In this document: piece by piece, positions 1-7,840 of the stretch
Position numbering within the stretch: position 1 is the first letter of the stretch
Layout: each line of letters begins with the position of its first letter
Source of the DNA: Metabacillus crassostreae
GTDB taxonomy: Bacteria > Bacillota > Bacilli > Bacillales > Bacillaceae
DNA length: 64,000 nt
Assembly: GCF_016908395.1 (NCBI RefSeq)
Contig: NZ_JAFBDU010000001.1
Location: 992,001 to 1,056,000 of the forward strand
Direction: 5' to 3'
Program-made: the position numbers and the translations under genes
Notes under the pieces: generated by a model
Told to the model about the DNA's origin: nothing
Database searches by the model: none
The model's input: only the letters and a program-made list of their open reading frames with translations

Positions 1-1
1 T

Positions 2-1297
2 GGTTCAATTGAAATAAAAGTAACTAAATTAGTTGAAGATACAACAATAGCTAAAATTATTCACCTAGTTGAAGAAGCGCAAGAACAAAAAGCTCCAACA
101 CAAGCTTTTGTAGATAAATTTGCACGTATTTATACTCCGGTTGTGTTTATTTTAGCACTACTAGTAATGATAATACCCCCTCTTCTCACTCTTGGTTCCT
201 GGGGTGAATGGTTTTATAAGGGTTTGGAATTATTAGTTGTTGCATGTCCCTGTGCTTTAGTTATTTCTACTCCAGTCGCTATCGTATCTGCAATCGGCAA
301 TGCGGCAAGAAACGGTGTGTTAATTAAAGGTGGAACATTCTTGGAAACAGCAGGATCAATTAATGCAATAGCTTTTGATAAAACCGGGACATTAACAGAA
401 GGAAAACCAGCTGTAACTGAAATTAAACCATATAACATGACAGAAAATGAACTTTTATCAATTGCTTTAACATTAGAAGAGCACTCTTCACATCCAATCG
501 CCAAAACAATTGTAAATTATGTAAAAGAAAAAGGTATTTCTTCTAAAAAAGGTGATTTGTATAAAAGTATTGTTGGTAAAGGTGTTCAAGCTACCGTTGA
601 AGGAAATGTATATTATGCTGGTAATCTAAAACTATTTGAAGATATGAATATAGCTTTAGATCATGTTAAGAAAGATGTTGAAACTATTCAAAACCTCGGT
701 CGCACAGTAGTCATTATCGGTACAAAACATGATATAAAAGGATTGATATCTGTTTCAGATACAATTCGGAAAACCACTGTACACGCTTTGAACTCGTTAA
801 AGCAAATAGGTGTGAAGCAAGTTGTTATGTTAACAGGTGATAATGATGGCACTGCTAGATTAATTTCAAAAGAAGCAAATATTAATCGTTATTTTTCTGA
901 GCTATTGCCTGAGGATAAAGTAAGTGTTATTAAACAATTACAAAATGAAGGTCTTAAGGTTGCAATGGTTGGAGACGGAATTAATGATGCTCCTGCACTT
1001 GCTACAGCAGATTTAGGAATTGCTATGGGTGGAGCTGGTACAGATACTGCGATGGAAACTGCTGATATTGTACTTATGGCAGATAACCTTGAAAAACTTC
1101 CTCATACAATGAAGCTAAGTAGAAAAGCATTAACCATTATCAAACAAAATATCTGGTTTTCATTGATCATTAAATTTATTGCATTGGCCCTCATATTCCC
1201 AGGTTGGCTAACACTGTGGTTAGCTGTTTTAAGTGATACCGGTGCAGCTATAATTGTAATCTTGAATGCATTACGTCTCTTAAAAGTTAAACAATAA
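2..1297 (+). CDS. Heavy-metal (Zn/Cd/Pb) P-type ATPase, C-terminal part
   Basis: The open frame enters from the left edge, so the N-terminal metal-binding region and first membrane helices are missing. About 431 residues are visible. They contain the P1B-type CPC metal-binding motif (nt about 245-253, followed by ALVISTPVAIVSAIGNAA), the phosphorylation motif DKTGTLTEGKP (nt about 377-409), the HP dipeptide in EEHSSHPIAK, and the hinge motif GDGINDAP (nt about 970-993). Two helices close the protein. CPC with this helix sequence fits the CadA/ZosA group, which exports Zn, Cd or Pb, rather than copper pumps, but I cannot choose between the two. A GTG at 143 is internal and is not the real start. 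Confidence 0.95.
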   Translation, partial: GSIEIKVTKLVEDTTIAKIIHLVEEAQEQKAPTQAFVDKFARIYTPVVFILALLVMIIPPLLTLGSWGEWFYKGLELLVVACPCALVISTPVAIVSAIGNAARNGVLIKGGTFLETAGSINAIAFDKTGTLTEGKPAVTEIKPYNMTENELLSIALTLEEHSSHPIAKTIVNYVKEKGISSKKGDLYKSIVGKGVQATVEGNVYYAGNLKLFEDMNIALDHVKKDVETIQNLGRTVVIIGTKHDIKGLISVSDTIRKTTVHALNSLKQIGVKQVVMLTGDNDGTARLISKEANINRYFSELLPEDKVSVIKQLQNEGLKVAMVGDGINDAPALATADLGIAMGGAGTDTAMETADIVLMADNLEKLPHTMKLSRKALTIIKQNIWFSLIIKFIALALIFPGWLTLWLAVLSDTGAAIIVILNALRLLKVKQ

Positions 1298-1331
1298 ATA
1301 ATCGAAAATGCTCTAAAATGCCGTTATTCTA

Positions 1332-1367
1332 TTTATTAAGGCTCTTTTTTGAAAGAGCCTTAATAAA
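1332..1367 (+). terminator. Hairpin after the P-type ATPase
   Basis: A perfect 16-bp inverted repeat (arms 1332-1347 and 1352-1367, built on AAGGCTCTTT) with a 4-nt loop lies 35 bp after the ATPase stop. There is no long T-run after it, so it may act as an mRNA-stabilising hairpin as well as a terminator. Confidence 0.6.
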
Positions 1368-1393
1368 TTACAAGCAACCATCACTCCACTTTT

Positions 1394-1425
1394 AAAAACA
1401 AAAAAGAGAAACATCTGGATGCTTC
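1394..1425 (-). terminator. Rho-independent terminator of the prolyl hydroxylase gene
   Basis: On the minus strand, GAAGCATC-CA-GATGTTTC forms a stem with one G-U pair and is followed by TTTTTTGTTTTT. It lies just beyond the stop of the 1447-2103 gene. Confidence 0.65.
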
Positions 1426-1446
1426 CCTATCACAATTTATCATATC

Positions 1447-2103
1447 TTATCTAACAGCTTTTCTTCTCATCCATTGTGTTGCAGCCCATTTATCACCAAT
1501 TAAAACTGGTGCACCACCATGTAAAGTAAGTTCATTTAACGTTTGATCATTATAGAAATACTCAAAATAAACTGCCATCCCTTTTTTAGCTGAAACAGAA
1601 AAGTTAAGCTTAGGAAAATATGTTTCTCCTCCTAATTCTACATCATTCAAATACATAACTAATGTACTAATTCTAGGATTACTAACAGCATTGCTTGTTG
1701 ACGAAAAAAAATCAAAATGAGCTTTATATTCCTGACCAATTTTGTAATTTAAAATTTGAAGTCCTTCAGCATGGTCAAAGGGCATACTCATAATCTGTGA
1801 TAACCTCTTTTCAATTCTCGTGACAACTTCACTTTCTCCATCCTGAAAAAACATGCTACTGCTTGTTCTCAATTCTTCTGTACTTCGTGAATTACCTATT
1901 TTTGACCGTTGAATTCTATCTTTCGACAAGCTAATAAGATCATCACACTCTTCATCACTCAATACATTACCTAACACAACGATTAACGGCTCTTCTATTT
2001 TAGCTATAATTGATATTTCTCTGTCTTCTGTTTGGATTACATTACCATCATGATTGAATATTGTTTGTTCTTTAATTGGTAATTCTTTATCATCCATTGT
2101 CAA
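1447..2103 (-). CDS. 2OG-Fe(II) oxygenase, prolyl 4-hydroxylase family
   Basis: The 218-aa protein matches the bacterial prolyl 4-hydroxylase family and looks very like the Bacillus anthracis enzyme throughout (EEPLIVVLGNVLSDEECD, RISTLVMYLNDVE.GGET, LNELTLHGGAPV). Iron ligands H129, D131 (HFD) and H195, and 2-oxoglutarate-binding K205, are all present. The family hydroxylates peptidyl proline using O2 and 2-oxoglutarate; in the B. cereus group the suggested substrates are collagen-like spore filaments. No collagen-like gene is in this window, so the substrate is inferred. The start is a TTG about 10 bp after AGAGG; an ATG two codons later is the alternative. The gene is monocistronic with its own terminator. 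Confidence 0.9.
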   Translation of the reverse strand: MTMDDKELPIKEQTIFNHDGNVIQTEDREISIIAKIEEPLIVVLGNVLSDEECDDLISLSKDRIQRSKIGNSRSTEELRTSSSMFFQDGESEVVTRIEKRLSQIMSMPFDHAEGLQILNYKIGQEYKAHFDFFSSTSNAVSNPRISTLVMYLNDVELGGETYFPKLNFSVSAKKGMAVYFEYFYNDQTLNELTLHGGAPVLIGDKWAATQWMRRKAVR

Positions 2104-2581
2104 CTTTCATCAACCTCTTTAAATTTTAATAGTTAATTGTAGATTAAGCCAATCGCTTTTGATCAAGTTGATCATATTTTCTTTTTCTACTAATTATAGG
2201 CATTTTTATCATTTTACACCCAGCATTTGATTGTGACTACTATTATTTTTTATGATAAAACCTAAATGTCAATTTTAGCATTTTCTTCACGAGCTTATAT
2301 AAAGTAGCTCCTCCAGGTTATTATGACAAAACCTATTTAAAAGGTTATATTTCTGATGAGTAGCTCAACATATATACTTTTGTCCAGTTCAAATTTATTG
2401 ATTAATCATATACTATCATACACCTCAGCAGTAACAATTATATCTTCCTCATTTTATAGGACATTCTCAGGAGTGTCCTTTACTTTTTCAAACTGTGTTG
2501 ATTTGTTGTTCAAAACGTCCAATCAATCTATTAATTATCATCATATTATAAATTAACCTCATCGTAAGGGAGGTGTAAAAT
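2104..2581. other. Intergenic region, no convincing gene
   Basis: AT-rich spacer between two divergent genes. A 66-codon plus-strand frame at 2356-2556 has no ribosome binding site and an S/F/I-rich composition, and I do not accept it. CATATTATA at 2542-2550 resembles a sigma-K -10 element for the small gene at 2582, but no AC dinucleotide sits 16-17 bp upstream, so it is only suggestive. Confidence 0.5.
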
Positions 2582-2695
2582 ATGAGTGTAGGTGGATACG
2601 CAGGAGCTGGATTTGCTTTAATCGTAGTTCTATTTATCCTATTAATCATCGTTGGTGCTGGCGGATATGTCGGTGGTGGATACGGTGGTTATTAA
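2582..2695 (+). CDS. YjcZ-family small sporulation protein
   Basis: This 37-aa peptide has an excellent ribosome binding site (GGGAGGTG, 7 bp before ATG). Its layout is a glycine/tyrosine-rich N-terminus, the hydrophobic core FALIVVLFILLIIVGA, and a GGGYGGY tail. That is the signature of the YjcZ/SscA family of tiny spore proteins, which act late in coat assembly in the mother cell. It lies alone between a long spacer and a strong terminator. YjcZ-like genes are often multicopy in Bacillus; this is the only one seen here. Confidence 0.9.
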   Translation: MSVGGYAGAGFALIVVLFILLIIVGAGGYVGGGYGGY

Positions 2696-2704
2696 ATAAG
2701 CTTG

Positions 2705-2745
2705 GCAGACTACTTTATTACTATAAAGTAGTCTGCTTCTGATCT
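2705..2745 (+). terminator. Rho-independent terminator of the YjcZ-like gene
   Basis: Perfect 14-bp stem (2705-2718 with 2723-2736, GCAGACTACTTTAT and its complement) with a TACT loop, followed by TTCTGATCTTTT. Confidence 0.85.
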
Positions 2746-2768
2746 TTTAACAGGTCATTTTATATGTA

Positions 2769-2972
2769 GGCTCTGTTAAACTTTGTTGTTGATTTCCGTT
2801 ACAGGCATTCGCTTTCCCGGGAAAAAAGTACCTTTTTTCCTAGGTCCGGGAGCCTCCTCGTAAGCTGCGCGCCTGCGGGGTCTCCCTATGACACGCTTCT
2901 CTCGCAGGAGTCTCATGCCTTCCACTCCAATCAACAATATGCTAAAAATCAACATTAACCTTTAACATAGCC
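2769..2972. mobile_element. MITE-like element, copy 1, with 8-bp target duplication
   Basis: This 204-bp non-coding element starts GGCTCTGTTAAACTTTGTTG. Its other end, read from the opposite strand, is GGCTATGTTAAAGGTTAATG, so the termini are imperfect inverted repeats of about 28 bp. The flanks are TATATGTA at 2761-2768 and TATATGTA at 2973-2980, an exact 8-bp target-site duplication. Two further copies are at 39328 and 42386. The interior is GC-richer than the neighbourhood and has no frame of useful length. The terminal GGCTCTGTT and the 8-bp duplication are like those of IS6-family elements, but no transposase is present, so the mobilising family is an inference. Confidence 0.85.
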
Positions 2973-2998
2973 TATATGTATACAAAAGATTTATTAGA

Positions 2999-3040
2999 AA
3001 AACAAAAAAGTGTATAAATCCCATATGGAACTTATACACC
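2999..3040 (-). terminator. Rho-independent terminator of the CorA-like gene
   Basis: On the minus strand GTGTATAA...TTATACAC (3010-3039) forms a hairpin around a CCATATGG core and is followed by TTTTTTGTTTTTC. Confidence 0.7.
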
Positions 3041-3130
3041 AATATTACTTGACTTTATATACGCTTTTTTACTGTATTTGGTCTTTTTTTAAAATCTTAC
3101 ATCCTAGCCATAACTTACGAAAAAACTCGA

Positions 3131-4069
3131 TTAAAAAAACCTTTTTCTCCAAAATATAATGGCAGTAACACTGGATAATAGAAATGAAATAGTAATAGCA
3201 ATTAAGAATGAATAATTATATTCTTGAAACGGGATAGATACATTCATTCCATAGAAGCTTGCTACCATTGTTGGTAGGGATAAAATAATAGTAAATGATG
3301 TTAAAAATTTCATAACAATATTCACATTATTGGAAATAATAGATGCAAATGCATCCATCATACCACTTAAGATGGAGGTATGTGTTTCAGCCATTTCAAT
3401 TGCCTGCTGGTTTTCGATTATAACATCCTCTAATAATTCCTGATCATCTTCATACATTTTTAAATAATTGCTTTTTAACATTTTTTGCATAACAATATTA
3501 TTTGATTTTAAAGAGGTTGTGAAATAAACTAAGCTTTTTTGTAAATTTAAAAGTGAAAAAAGTTCTTTGTTTCTCATCGATTGATGAAGCTCATTTTCAA
3601 TTTTATCGATCTTTTTACTGATTTGTTTTAAATATCTTAAATATGAAGTTGACATTAAATATAGAATTTGAAAAGCAAATCTTGTTCGTTTATATGTGTG
3701 AAAGTTTTTTATTTTACCTTCTGAAAAAGCATGAAAAATTGGATTATCCTTTAAACAAACCGTAACAAAACAATTTTTAGCAATAATTATTCCAAGTGGA
3801 ATTGTATCATAAATAGATTGATCATTTTCATCCACAGATAATAAAGGGATATTTACGATAATTAATATATTCTCTCCATCTTTTTCAATTCTAGAACGCT
3901 CTTCTTCATCTAAAGGATCTCTTAAAAACTCAGGAACTATATCTAATTCTGATGCAACTTTCTGTATTTCTTGCTCATTAGGTGAAATTAAATTCACCCA
4001 GCATCCAGAAGAAATTTGATTATCTTCTCTTAATTGTCCTTCTTCATTTGACACTAAAATTTTCAACAT
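3131..4069 (-). CDS. CorA-family magnesium/divalent cation transporter
   Basis: The 312-aa length fits CorA. The N-terminal two thirds form the cytoplasmic alpha/beta domain and the long helix that lines the pore. The C-terminus carries two helices: TM1 ends in the signature YGMNV (GMN at 274-276) and TM2 is followed by the basic tail FWRKRFF. CorA pentamers import Mg2+, and also Co2+ or Ni2+, and close when intracellular Mg2+ is high. The start ATG follows AGAGGAGG with an 8-bp gap. A 40-codon frame with its own ribosome binding site lies directly upstream (4098-4220) and could be a Mg-responsive leader. A terminator follows the gene. Confidence 0.9.
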   Translation of the reverse strand: MLKILVSNEEGQLREDNQISSGCWVNLISPNEQEIQKVASELDIVPEFLRDPLDEEERSRIEKDGENILIIVNIPLLSVDENDQSIYDTIPLGIIIAKNCFVTVCLKDNPIFHAFSEGKIKNFHTYKRTRFAFQILYLMSTSYLRYLKQISKKIDKIENELHQSMRNKELFSLLNLQKSLVYFTTSLKSNNIVMQKMLKSNYLKMYEDDQELLEDVIIENQQAIEMAETHTSILSGMMDAFASIISNNVNIVMKFLTSFTIILSLPTMVASFYGMNVSIPFQEYNYSFLIAITISFLLSSVTAIIFWRKRFF

Positions 4070-4097
4070 AATTAAACCTCCTCTATTTGTGAGAAAG

Positions 4098-4220
4098 TCA
4101 AAAAAAACGCCATAAAAAAAGTGAATTTTTACTTGTATCCATACTCTTAAGAAATGACTCCTTATTGACTATCCTATTTGATGAATCTGGTTCTGGTTCG
4201 TTCGAGTAATAACTACTCAT
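4098..4220 (-). CDS. Small ORF upstream of corA, possible leader peptide
   Basis: A 40-codon frame with a canonical ribosome binding site (AAAGGAG, 9 bp before ATG) ends 28 bp before the CorA-like start. The peptide begins MSSYYSNEPEPDSSNR and ends WRFF. The Glu-Pro-Glu-Pro-Asp stretch at residues 8-12 recalls the Glu-Pro-Asp-Pro stretch of the Salmonella MgtL leader, where it destabilises the translating ribosome when Mg2+ is low. I see the frame, the ribosome binding site and the motif; the regulatory role is inference. It could also be a small protein in its own right. Confidence 0.6.
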   Translation of the reverse strand: MSSYYSNEPEPDSSNRIVNKESFLKSMDTSKNSLFLWRFF

Positions 4221-4334
4221 AAAAATTCAACTCCTTTATTTAACTAATCATTTTATTATCCTATTGTACTTTAAGTTTTCTATTTTGTAACTAAACGAAA
4301 CAAACCGTTTCTTATTTAAAATTGAAACCAAGTA

Positions 4335-4372
4335 AAAACAAGACACATCTCATTTTATGAAATATGCCTTGG
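4335..4372 (-). terminator. Probable terminator of the O-methyltransferase operon
   Basis: On the minus strand CATATTTCAT and ATGAGATGTG (4344-4353 with 4357-4366) pair with two G-U pairs and are followed by TGTTTTTACTT. The hairpin lies about 105 bp beyond the methyltransferase stop. Confidence 0.45.
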
Positions 4373-4477
4373 ACTAAAAAAAATATAAGATTTTGATTCT
4401 ATTAAATTAAAGAATGAGCGTCAAGTCTCTCAAAGAGCTCTTCACTTGAAGAGAAATGGGATGAGATAAAAGCAACT

Positions 4478-5116
4478 CTATTTAATCACTTTCGAAACAG
4501 TCATACCATCACCTATAGGTATAAGAACTGATTCCAATTGTGGATGATTAGCAACCTTTTCATTGAATTTTTTCATTATTTCAGTGTATGGCTTTGGTTG
4601 TACATCATCATCTGCAACACTGCCACGGACAAGCACGTTATCAGTAACGATTAACGCACCTAATTCTGCGAGTTTAATACAGTATTCTAGATAGTTATCA
4701 TAATTAATTTTATCAGCATCTATAAAGAAAAAATCAAACCTTTGTTTTTCTATTACTAGCTTTTCTAAGCTATGTAGTGCTTCACCTGTAATATATGATA
4801 CTTGATCACCAAAACCTGCTTTAGATAAATTAGTATGTGCTAACTTTGCGTACTTTTCTTCTAATTCAAGTGAAGTTATTCTCCCTTCACTTGTAAATCC
4901 TCTTGCAAGACAAATTCCACTATAGCCTCCAAGAGCCCCAATTTCCAACACATTTTTAGCTCCTGAAATTGATATCAGCATAGATAAAAGTTTTCCAGAT
5001 GACGGAGAAACCGATATAGCAGGCATTTCATTCTCTTCTATTGATAAAATAACTTCTTCCAAAATAGTGTCTTGTTTTGTAAATATTGAATCTATATACC
5101 GATTAATTTTCTTCAT
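4478..5116 (-). CDS. Class I SAM-dependent O-methyltransferase (YrrM/caffeoyl-CoA OMT type)
   Basis: The 212-aa protein is the size of the Methyltransf_3 family. The SAM-binding motif is VLEIGALGGYSG near residue 60. Other family motifs are an acidic loop after SLELE, the metal-site segment FFFIDADK, and TDNVLVRGSV, where the D and N normally bind the divalent metal. The family methylates catechol-like hydroxyls or, in TrmR, tRNA hydroxyuridine; the substrate here is not known. I place the start at the ATG at 5116, 11 bp after GAAAGG, because the TTG at 5125 is too close to that site. It overlaps the end of the preceding gene by 14 bp, so the two are translationally coupled. Confidence 0.85.
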   Translation of the reverse strand: MKKINRYIDSIFTKQDTILEEVILSIEENEMPAISVSPSSGKLLSMLISISGAKNVLEIGALGGYSGICLARGFTSEGRITSLELEEKYAKLAHTNLSKAGFGDQVSYITGEALHSLEKLVIEKQRFDFFFIDADKINYDNYLEYCIKLAELGALIVTDNVLVRGSVADDDVQPKPYTEIMKKFNEKVANHPQLESVLIPIGDGMTVSKVIK

Positions 5117-5489
5117 TGAAATCAAGACCTTTCTGGTTAGATTCTAATAGCTTCTCACCCTTACTTTTTTCAGAAGAATATCCTTTGCCCTTTTTGAATG
5201 ATTCTAGTGACTCACCTTCTTGAATTTCAAATAATTGTGTAAACTCGTTGATGACCATATCAATCGCTTTTAATTCACCTACTATAACTTGATGAATAGA
5301 TTGAAATTCTGGTTGATCTAATTGTTGCTTTATTGTTGATCTTTTAACATTCATCATTTCTAAAAAAGCTAGTGCTCTTCCTCTTCGAAACGTTTTAGGT
5401 CCTCGGTGATGTGAAGGATGTTCTTTTCCTTTAAACCGATCTCCCCTAAGATGTTCTTTGTTTTTATGATTTTCCAAATCTTCCTTCAT
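5103..5489 (-). CDS. Unrecognised charged protein, first gene of the O-methyltransferase operon
   Basis: 128 aa. The first 30 residues are very basic and His-rich (KNKEHLRGDRFKGKEHPSHH). A helical middle follows (FRRGRALAFLEMMNVKRSTI to about residue 100), and the tail is Glu/Lys-rich. I recall similar Bacillus proteins but no assigned function. The ATG at 5489 has AAGGAG 8 bp upstream and is preferred over a GTG three codons earlier. A pair of GTATAC palindromes sits immediately upstream, so the operon is probably controlled by a repressor. The FRRGRALAFL core and basic charge would suit nucleic-acid or regulator contact, but that is speculation. Confidence 0.7.
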   Translation of the reverse strand: MKEDLENHKNKEHLRGDRFKGKEHPSHHRGPKTFRRGRALAFLEMMNVKRSTIKQQLDQPEFQSIHQVIVGELKAIDMVINEFTQLFEIQEGESLESFKKGKGYSSEKSKGEKLLESNQKGLDFNEEN

Positions 5490-5503
5490 GAAAATCACTC
5501 CTT

Positions 5504-5550
5504 ATGTATACATTTGGATACAAGTTAATTGTATACAAATGTATACAATT
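5504..5550. promoter_or_regulatory. Duplicated GTATAC operator upstream of the O-methyltransferase operon
   Basis: Two similar dyads lie in tandem: TGTATACATTTGGATACAA and TTGTATACAAATGTATACAA. Each is built of two GTATAC/GATAC half-sites 10-11 bp apart, about one helical turn. They begin 15 bp before the start codon at 5489, where a repressor would block a promoter or its start site. The TGTATACA core resembles GntR-type operators, but the regulator cannot be named from this window. Confidence 0.6.
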
Positions 5551-5699
5551 GGTCAACAAACTTTTAATTGTAGTGATTTATTCTATTTACACTAAATAGA
5601 CGCTGAACATATATAAAGAAATCACCCATAAAGTCGAATAAATCAAATATAATTCTAAACTAATAAATAGATAATAATGCTTACTCAAAATCAGTAAAT

Positions 5700-5868
5700 C
5701 TGGAAAAGTTAGTCCGTTCCATTATGCAAAAGACGATTACTTTCAACTAGTTCTTAAAAATAGTATTAAAATAAAGAATCTATTGAAAAAAGCAAATAAA
5801 CCCGAACTATTAGGCAAAAGATTAAGTGAACTAATTCCTAATAATTCGAGTTTTTATTAGCTTAAATA
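5700..5868. repeat. Dispersed repeat family 2, copy A (degenerate)
   Basis: This stretch shares several blocks with 56395-56690: AATCTATTGAA, the hairpin AAACCCGAACTATTAGG...CCTAATAATTCG (5798-5814 with 5837-5853), and TTATTAGCTTAAATAC. The block ACTAGTTCTTAAAAATAG appears here in the opposite orientation to its copy at 56509. On the minus strand the hairpin follows the GNAT gene and could stop its transcription. Confidence 0.6.
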
Positions 5869-6773
5869 CTTATGATTTTATTACTTTTAGTTAACTTATA
5901 GTAATCCATTTTAGATTGTTCAACAAAACCACAAGATTTGTAGAGATTTAAGGCATTTTTGTTCTTAACAGCCACTTGAAGCATGATTTCCTTAACCTGC
6001 TTTTCCTTCAATTTATTTACTGCCTTTAATATTATCTCCTTTCCAAAACCTCTTCTTCGATATTGCGGCAAAACTCCTAATCCATAAATACCACCAATAC
6101 CATCATCAACACCTATTTGTACTTTTCCTACTACTTTTTCACCTAGCTCTACAATATAAATATCAACACCTCGCTTTGCTTCTTCTTCAGGAGAAATAAT
6201 GTCAGTATTATCTAAAATCATTTCGAAATAAATTGAGTTTTGTCTTGCAATTTCCATAGCATCTTTATTAGTTGCTTTTCTAAATGTTAATACATCTGAT
6301 TCGAATTCATTTTTTATTAACTCATTTTTTAAAAACATTTCATATTCAGAGTTATCATACTGTGCGCTAGTTTGCTTGATAAAAACTATACCTGAAAAAG
6401 AGTTATGATCACTTAATAAAAGCATATCCTGTGTTTTTCTTCTGTGCCATTCATCTTTTACTAAAGAAAATAAGCGACTGAACACACCCATTTTTCTATA
6501 CTGAGGATGAACCAAACCATTTACTTCCAAGGCTTCACCACTAAATTGACAAATACCAATATAGCCAATTAGAGTTTTATTATCATAAAACATAAATTCA
6601 TTAATTCTTTCTATGTTATCCGATTTTTCAGAAGATTTCATTTTATAATCAAGTTCAAGCTTCAATGCTATATTTTCTTCTTCCAAACAATACTTGATAA
6701 GACCTTTTATGTCTTCATAATCTTCTTGGGTTAAATGATTTTTTAATTTTATACTCGGTTGTTGGATCTTCAT
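5862..6773 (-). CDS. Tandem GNAT N-acetyltransferase
   Basis: The 303-aa protein carries two GNAT folds in tandem. The first (about 10-130) contains the acetyl-CoA loop NGLVHPQYRKMGVFSRLF. The second (about 155-295) contains GLGVLPQYRRRGFGKEI, the canonical Q/RxxGxG/A loop, followed by KNKNALNLYKSCGF. Only the second domain has a full acetyl-CoA loop, so the first may be catalytically weak. Two-domain GNATs are common in Bacillus; the substrate cannot be predicted. ATG follows AAGGAGAAAG by about 10 bp. The gene stands alone between the repeat at 5700 and the oxidoreductase promoter region. Confidence 0.85.
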   Translation of the reverse strand: MKIQQPSIKLKNHLTQEDYEDIKGLIKYCLEEENIALKLELDYKMKSSEKSDNIERINEFMFYDNKTLIGYIGICQFSGEALEVNGLVHPQYRKMGVFSRLFSLVKDEWHRRKTQDMLLLSDHNSFSGIVFIKQTSAQYDNSEYEMFLKNELIKNEFESDVLTFRKATNKDAMEIARQNSIYFEMILDNTDIISPEEEAKRGVDIYIVELGEKVVGKVQIGVDDGIGGIYGLGVLPQYRRRGFGKEIILKAVNKLKEKQVKEIMLQVAVKNKNALNLYKSCGFVEQSKMDYYKLTKSNKIISI

Positions 6774-6862
6774 TTATTAATCTTTCTCCTTATCAATTAG
6801 GAAATGACTTAATAATTTCTATGGATTCTTATGTATTCATTTTTCAGGTATAAGAAAATCAA

Positions 6863-7840
6863 CTAGTTTACACTCAAAATGATCTTCCCAATATTTTTAT
6901 TTCCTTCCATGTATTCATGAGCTTCCTTAATCTTTTCTATTGGCAGGACTTTGTCAATAATAGGTTTAATTTGTTCTGGTATAAAAAGTGGCACAACTTT
7001 TTGTTCAAATTCTTCTGTAAGTTGTTTTTTATATTCGTCACTTCTCGGAGTAAGAAGTGTTGCCTTTAATTGAATTCTTTTCAATAATAAATTCATTAAA
7101 TTTACTTTTTCAACTACCGGACCACCTAAGATTCCGATTAAAATCCAGCGACCATCTGTGTTCATACTCTTTAAATTTTTTTCCCAATATGAGGCACCTA
7201 CAAAATCTAATATGACATCAACACCCTTTCCATTTGTTTCCTTTAATACCTCTTCCTCAAAAGCTTTTTCTTTATAATTGATACATATATCAGCACCAAG
7301 TGAACAACAAAAATTAACTTTTTCGGTTGAGCCTGCTGTGGCTATTATTTTTGCTTTCGTCATTTTTTTAGCTAGTTGAATAGCAGCTGTTCCTACACCA
7401 CTTGCACCAGCATGTATAAGTACTGTTTCATCATCCTTTAATTCCCCTAACCAAAATAATGTTTGATAAGCAGTTAAAAAGACTTCTGGAATTGCCGCTG
7501 CTTGTTCAAACGATAGGTGATCTGGAACAATCATTATCCGGTTAGCAGGCATTGTGACATACTCAGCATAACCTCCACCATTTACAAGTCCCATAACCCT
7601 AGTTCCTATCTTAATTTTTGCTTCTTCTGTTGTTTCAACTACTTCTCCAGCAACCTCAATACCTAATATAGGATTTTCCAAATACCCTGCTTTCCCTTCT
7701 CTTGCTATAATATCTGAACGATTTATTGCAGATGCTTTTACTTTTATTACAACTTCACCGTTTTTTGGTGTAGGCATTGGATAATCCGCTACTATTAATT
7801 GATCAGCACCACCAGGTTGTTTTACTATTACTGCTTTCAT
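6863..7840 (-). CDS. Zn-independent quinone oxidoreductase / medium-chain dehydrogenase (PIG3-like)
   Basis: The 325-aa NADPH:quinone reductase-type MDR enzyme has an N-terminal GroES-like domain (MKAVIVKQPGG..., ASAINRSDIIAREG, lacking the zinc ligands of alcohol dehydrogenases). A Rossmann domain follows with HAGASGVGTAAIQLAK, and then DVILDFVGASYWEKNL. Such enzymes reduce quinones or enones with NADPH. The start is the ATG at 7840, with GAAAGGAG upstream; the frame extends 23 codons further 5' (to 7909) but has no site there and no homology. Monocistronic, close to the oppositely oriented yibE-like gene. Confidence 0.88.
   Translation of the reverse strand: MKAVIVKQPGGADQLIVADYPMPTPKNGEVVIKVKASAINRSDIIAREGKAGYLENPILGIEVAGEVVETTEEAKIKIGTRVMGLVNGGGYAEYVTMPANRIMIVPDHLSFEQAAAIPEVFLTAYQTLFWLGELKDDETVLIHAGASGVGTAAIQLAKKMTKAKIIATAGSTEKVNFCCSLGADICINYKEKAFEEEVLKETNGKGVDVILDFVGASYWEKNLKSMNTDGRWILIGILGGPVVEKVNLMNLLLKRIQLKATLLTPRSDEYKKQLTEEFEQKVVPLFIPEQIKPIIDKVLPIEKIKEAHEYMEGNKNIGKIILSVN

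Noticed and set aside
214-504. 96-codon minus-strand frame inside the P-type ATPase
   Set aside because: It is antisense to a clear conserved gene and has no ribosome binding site. Other antisense frames over real genes (e.g. 8290-8598, 19883-20191, 50998-51321) were dropped for the same reason.
2542-2550. CATATTATA as a sigma-K -10 for the YjcZ-like gene
   Set aside because: No AC dinucleotide lies 16-17 bp upstream, so I did not call a promoter.
2356-2556. 66-codon plus-strand frame
   Set aside because: No ribosome binding site, biased S/F/I composition, and it lies in a promoter-like spacer.
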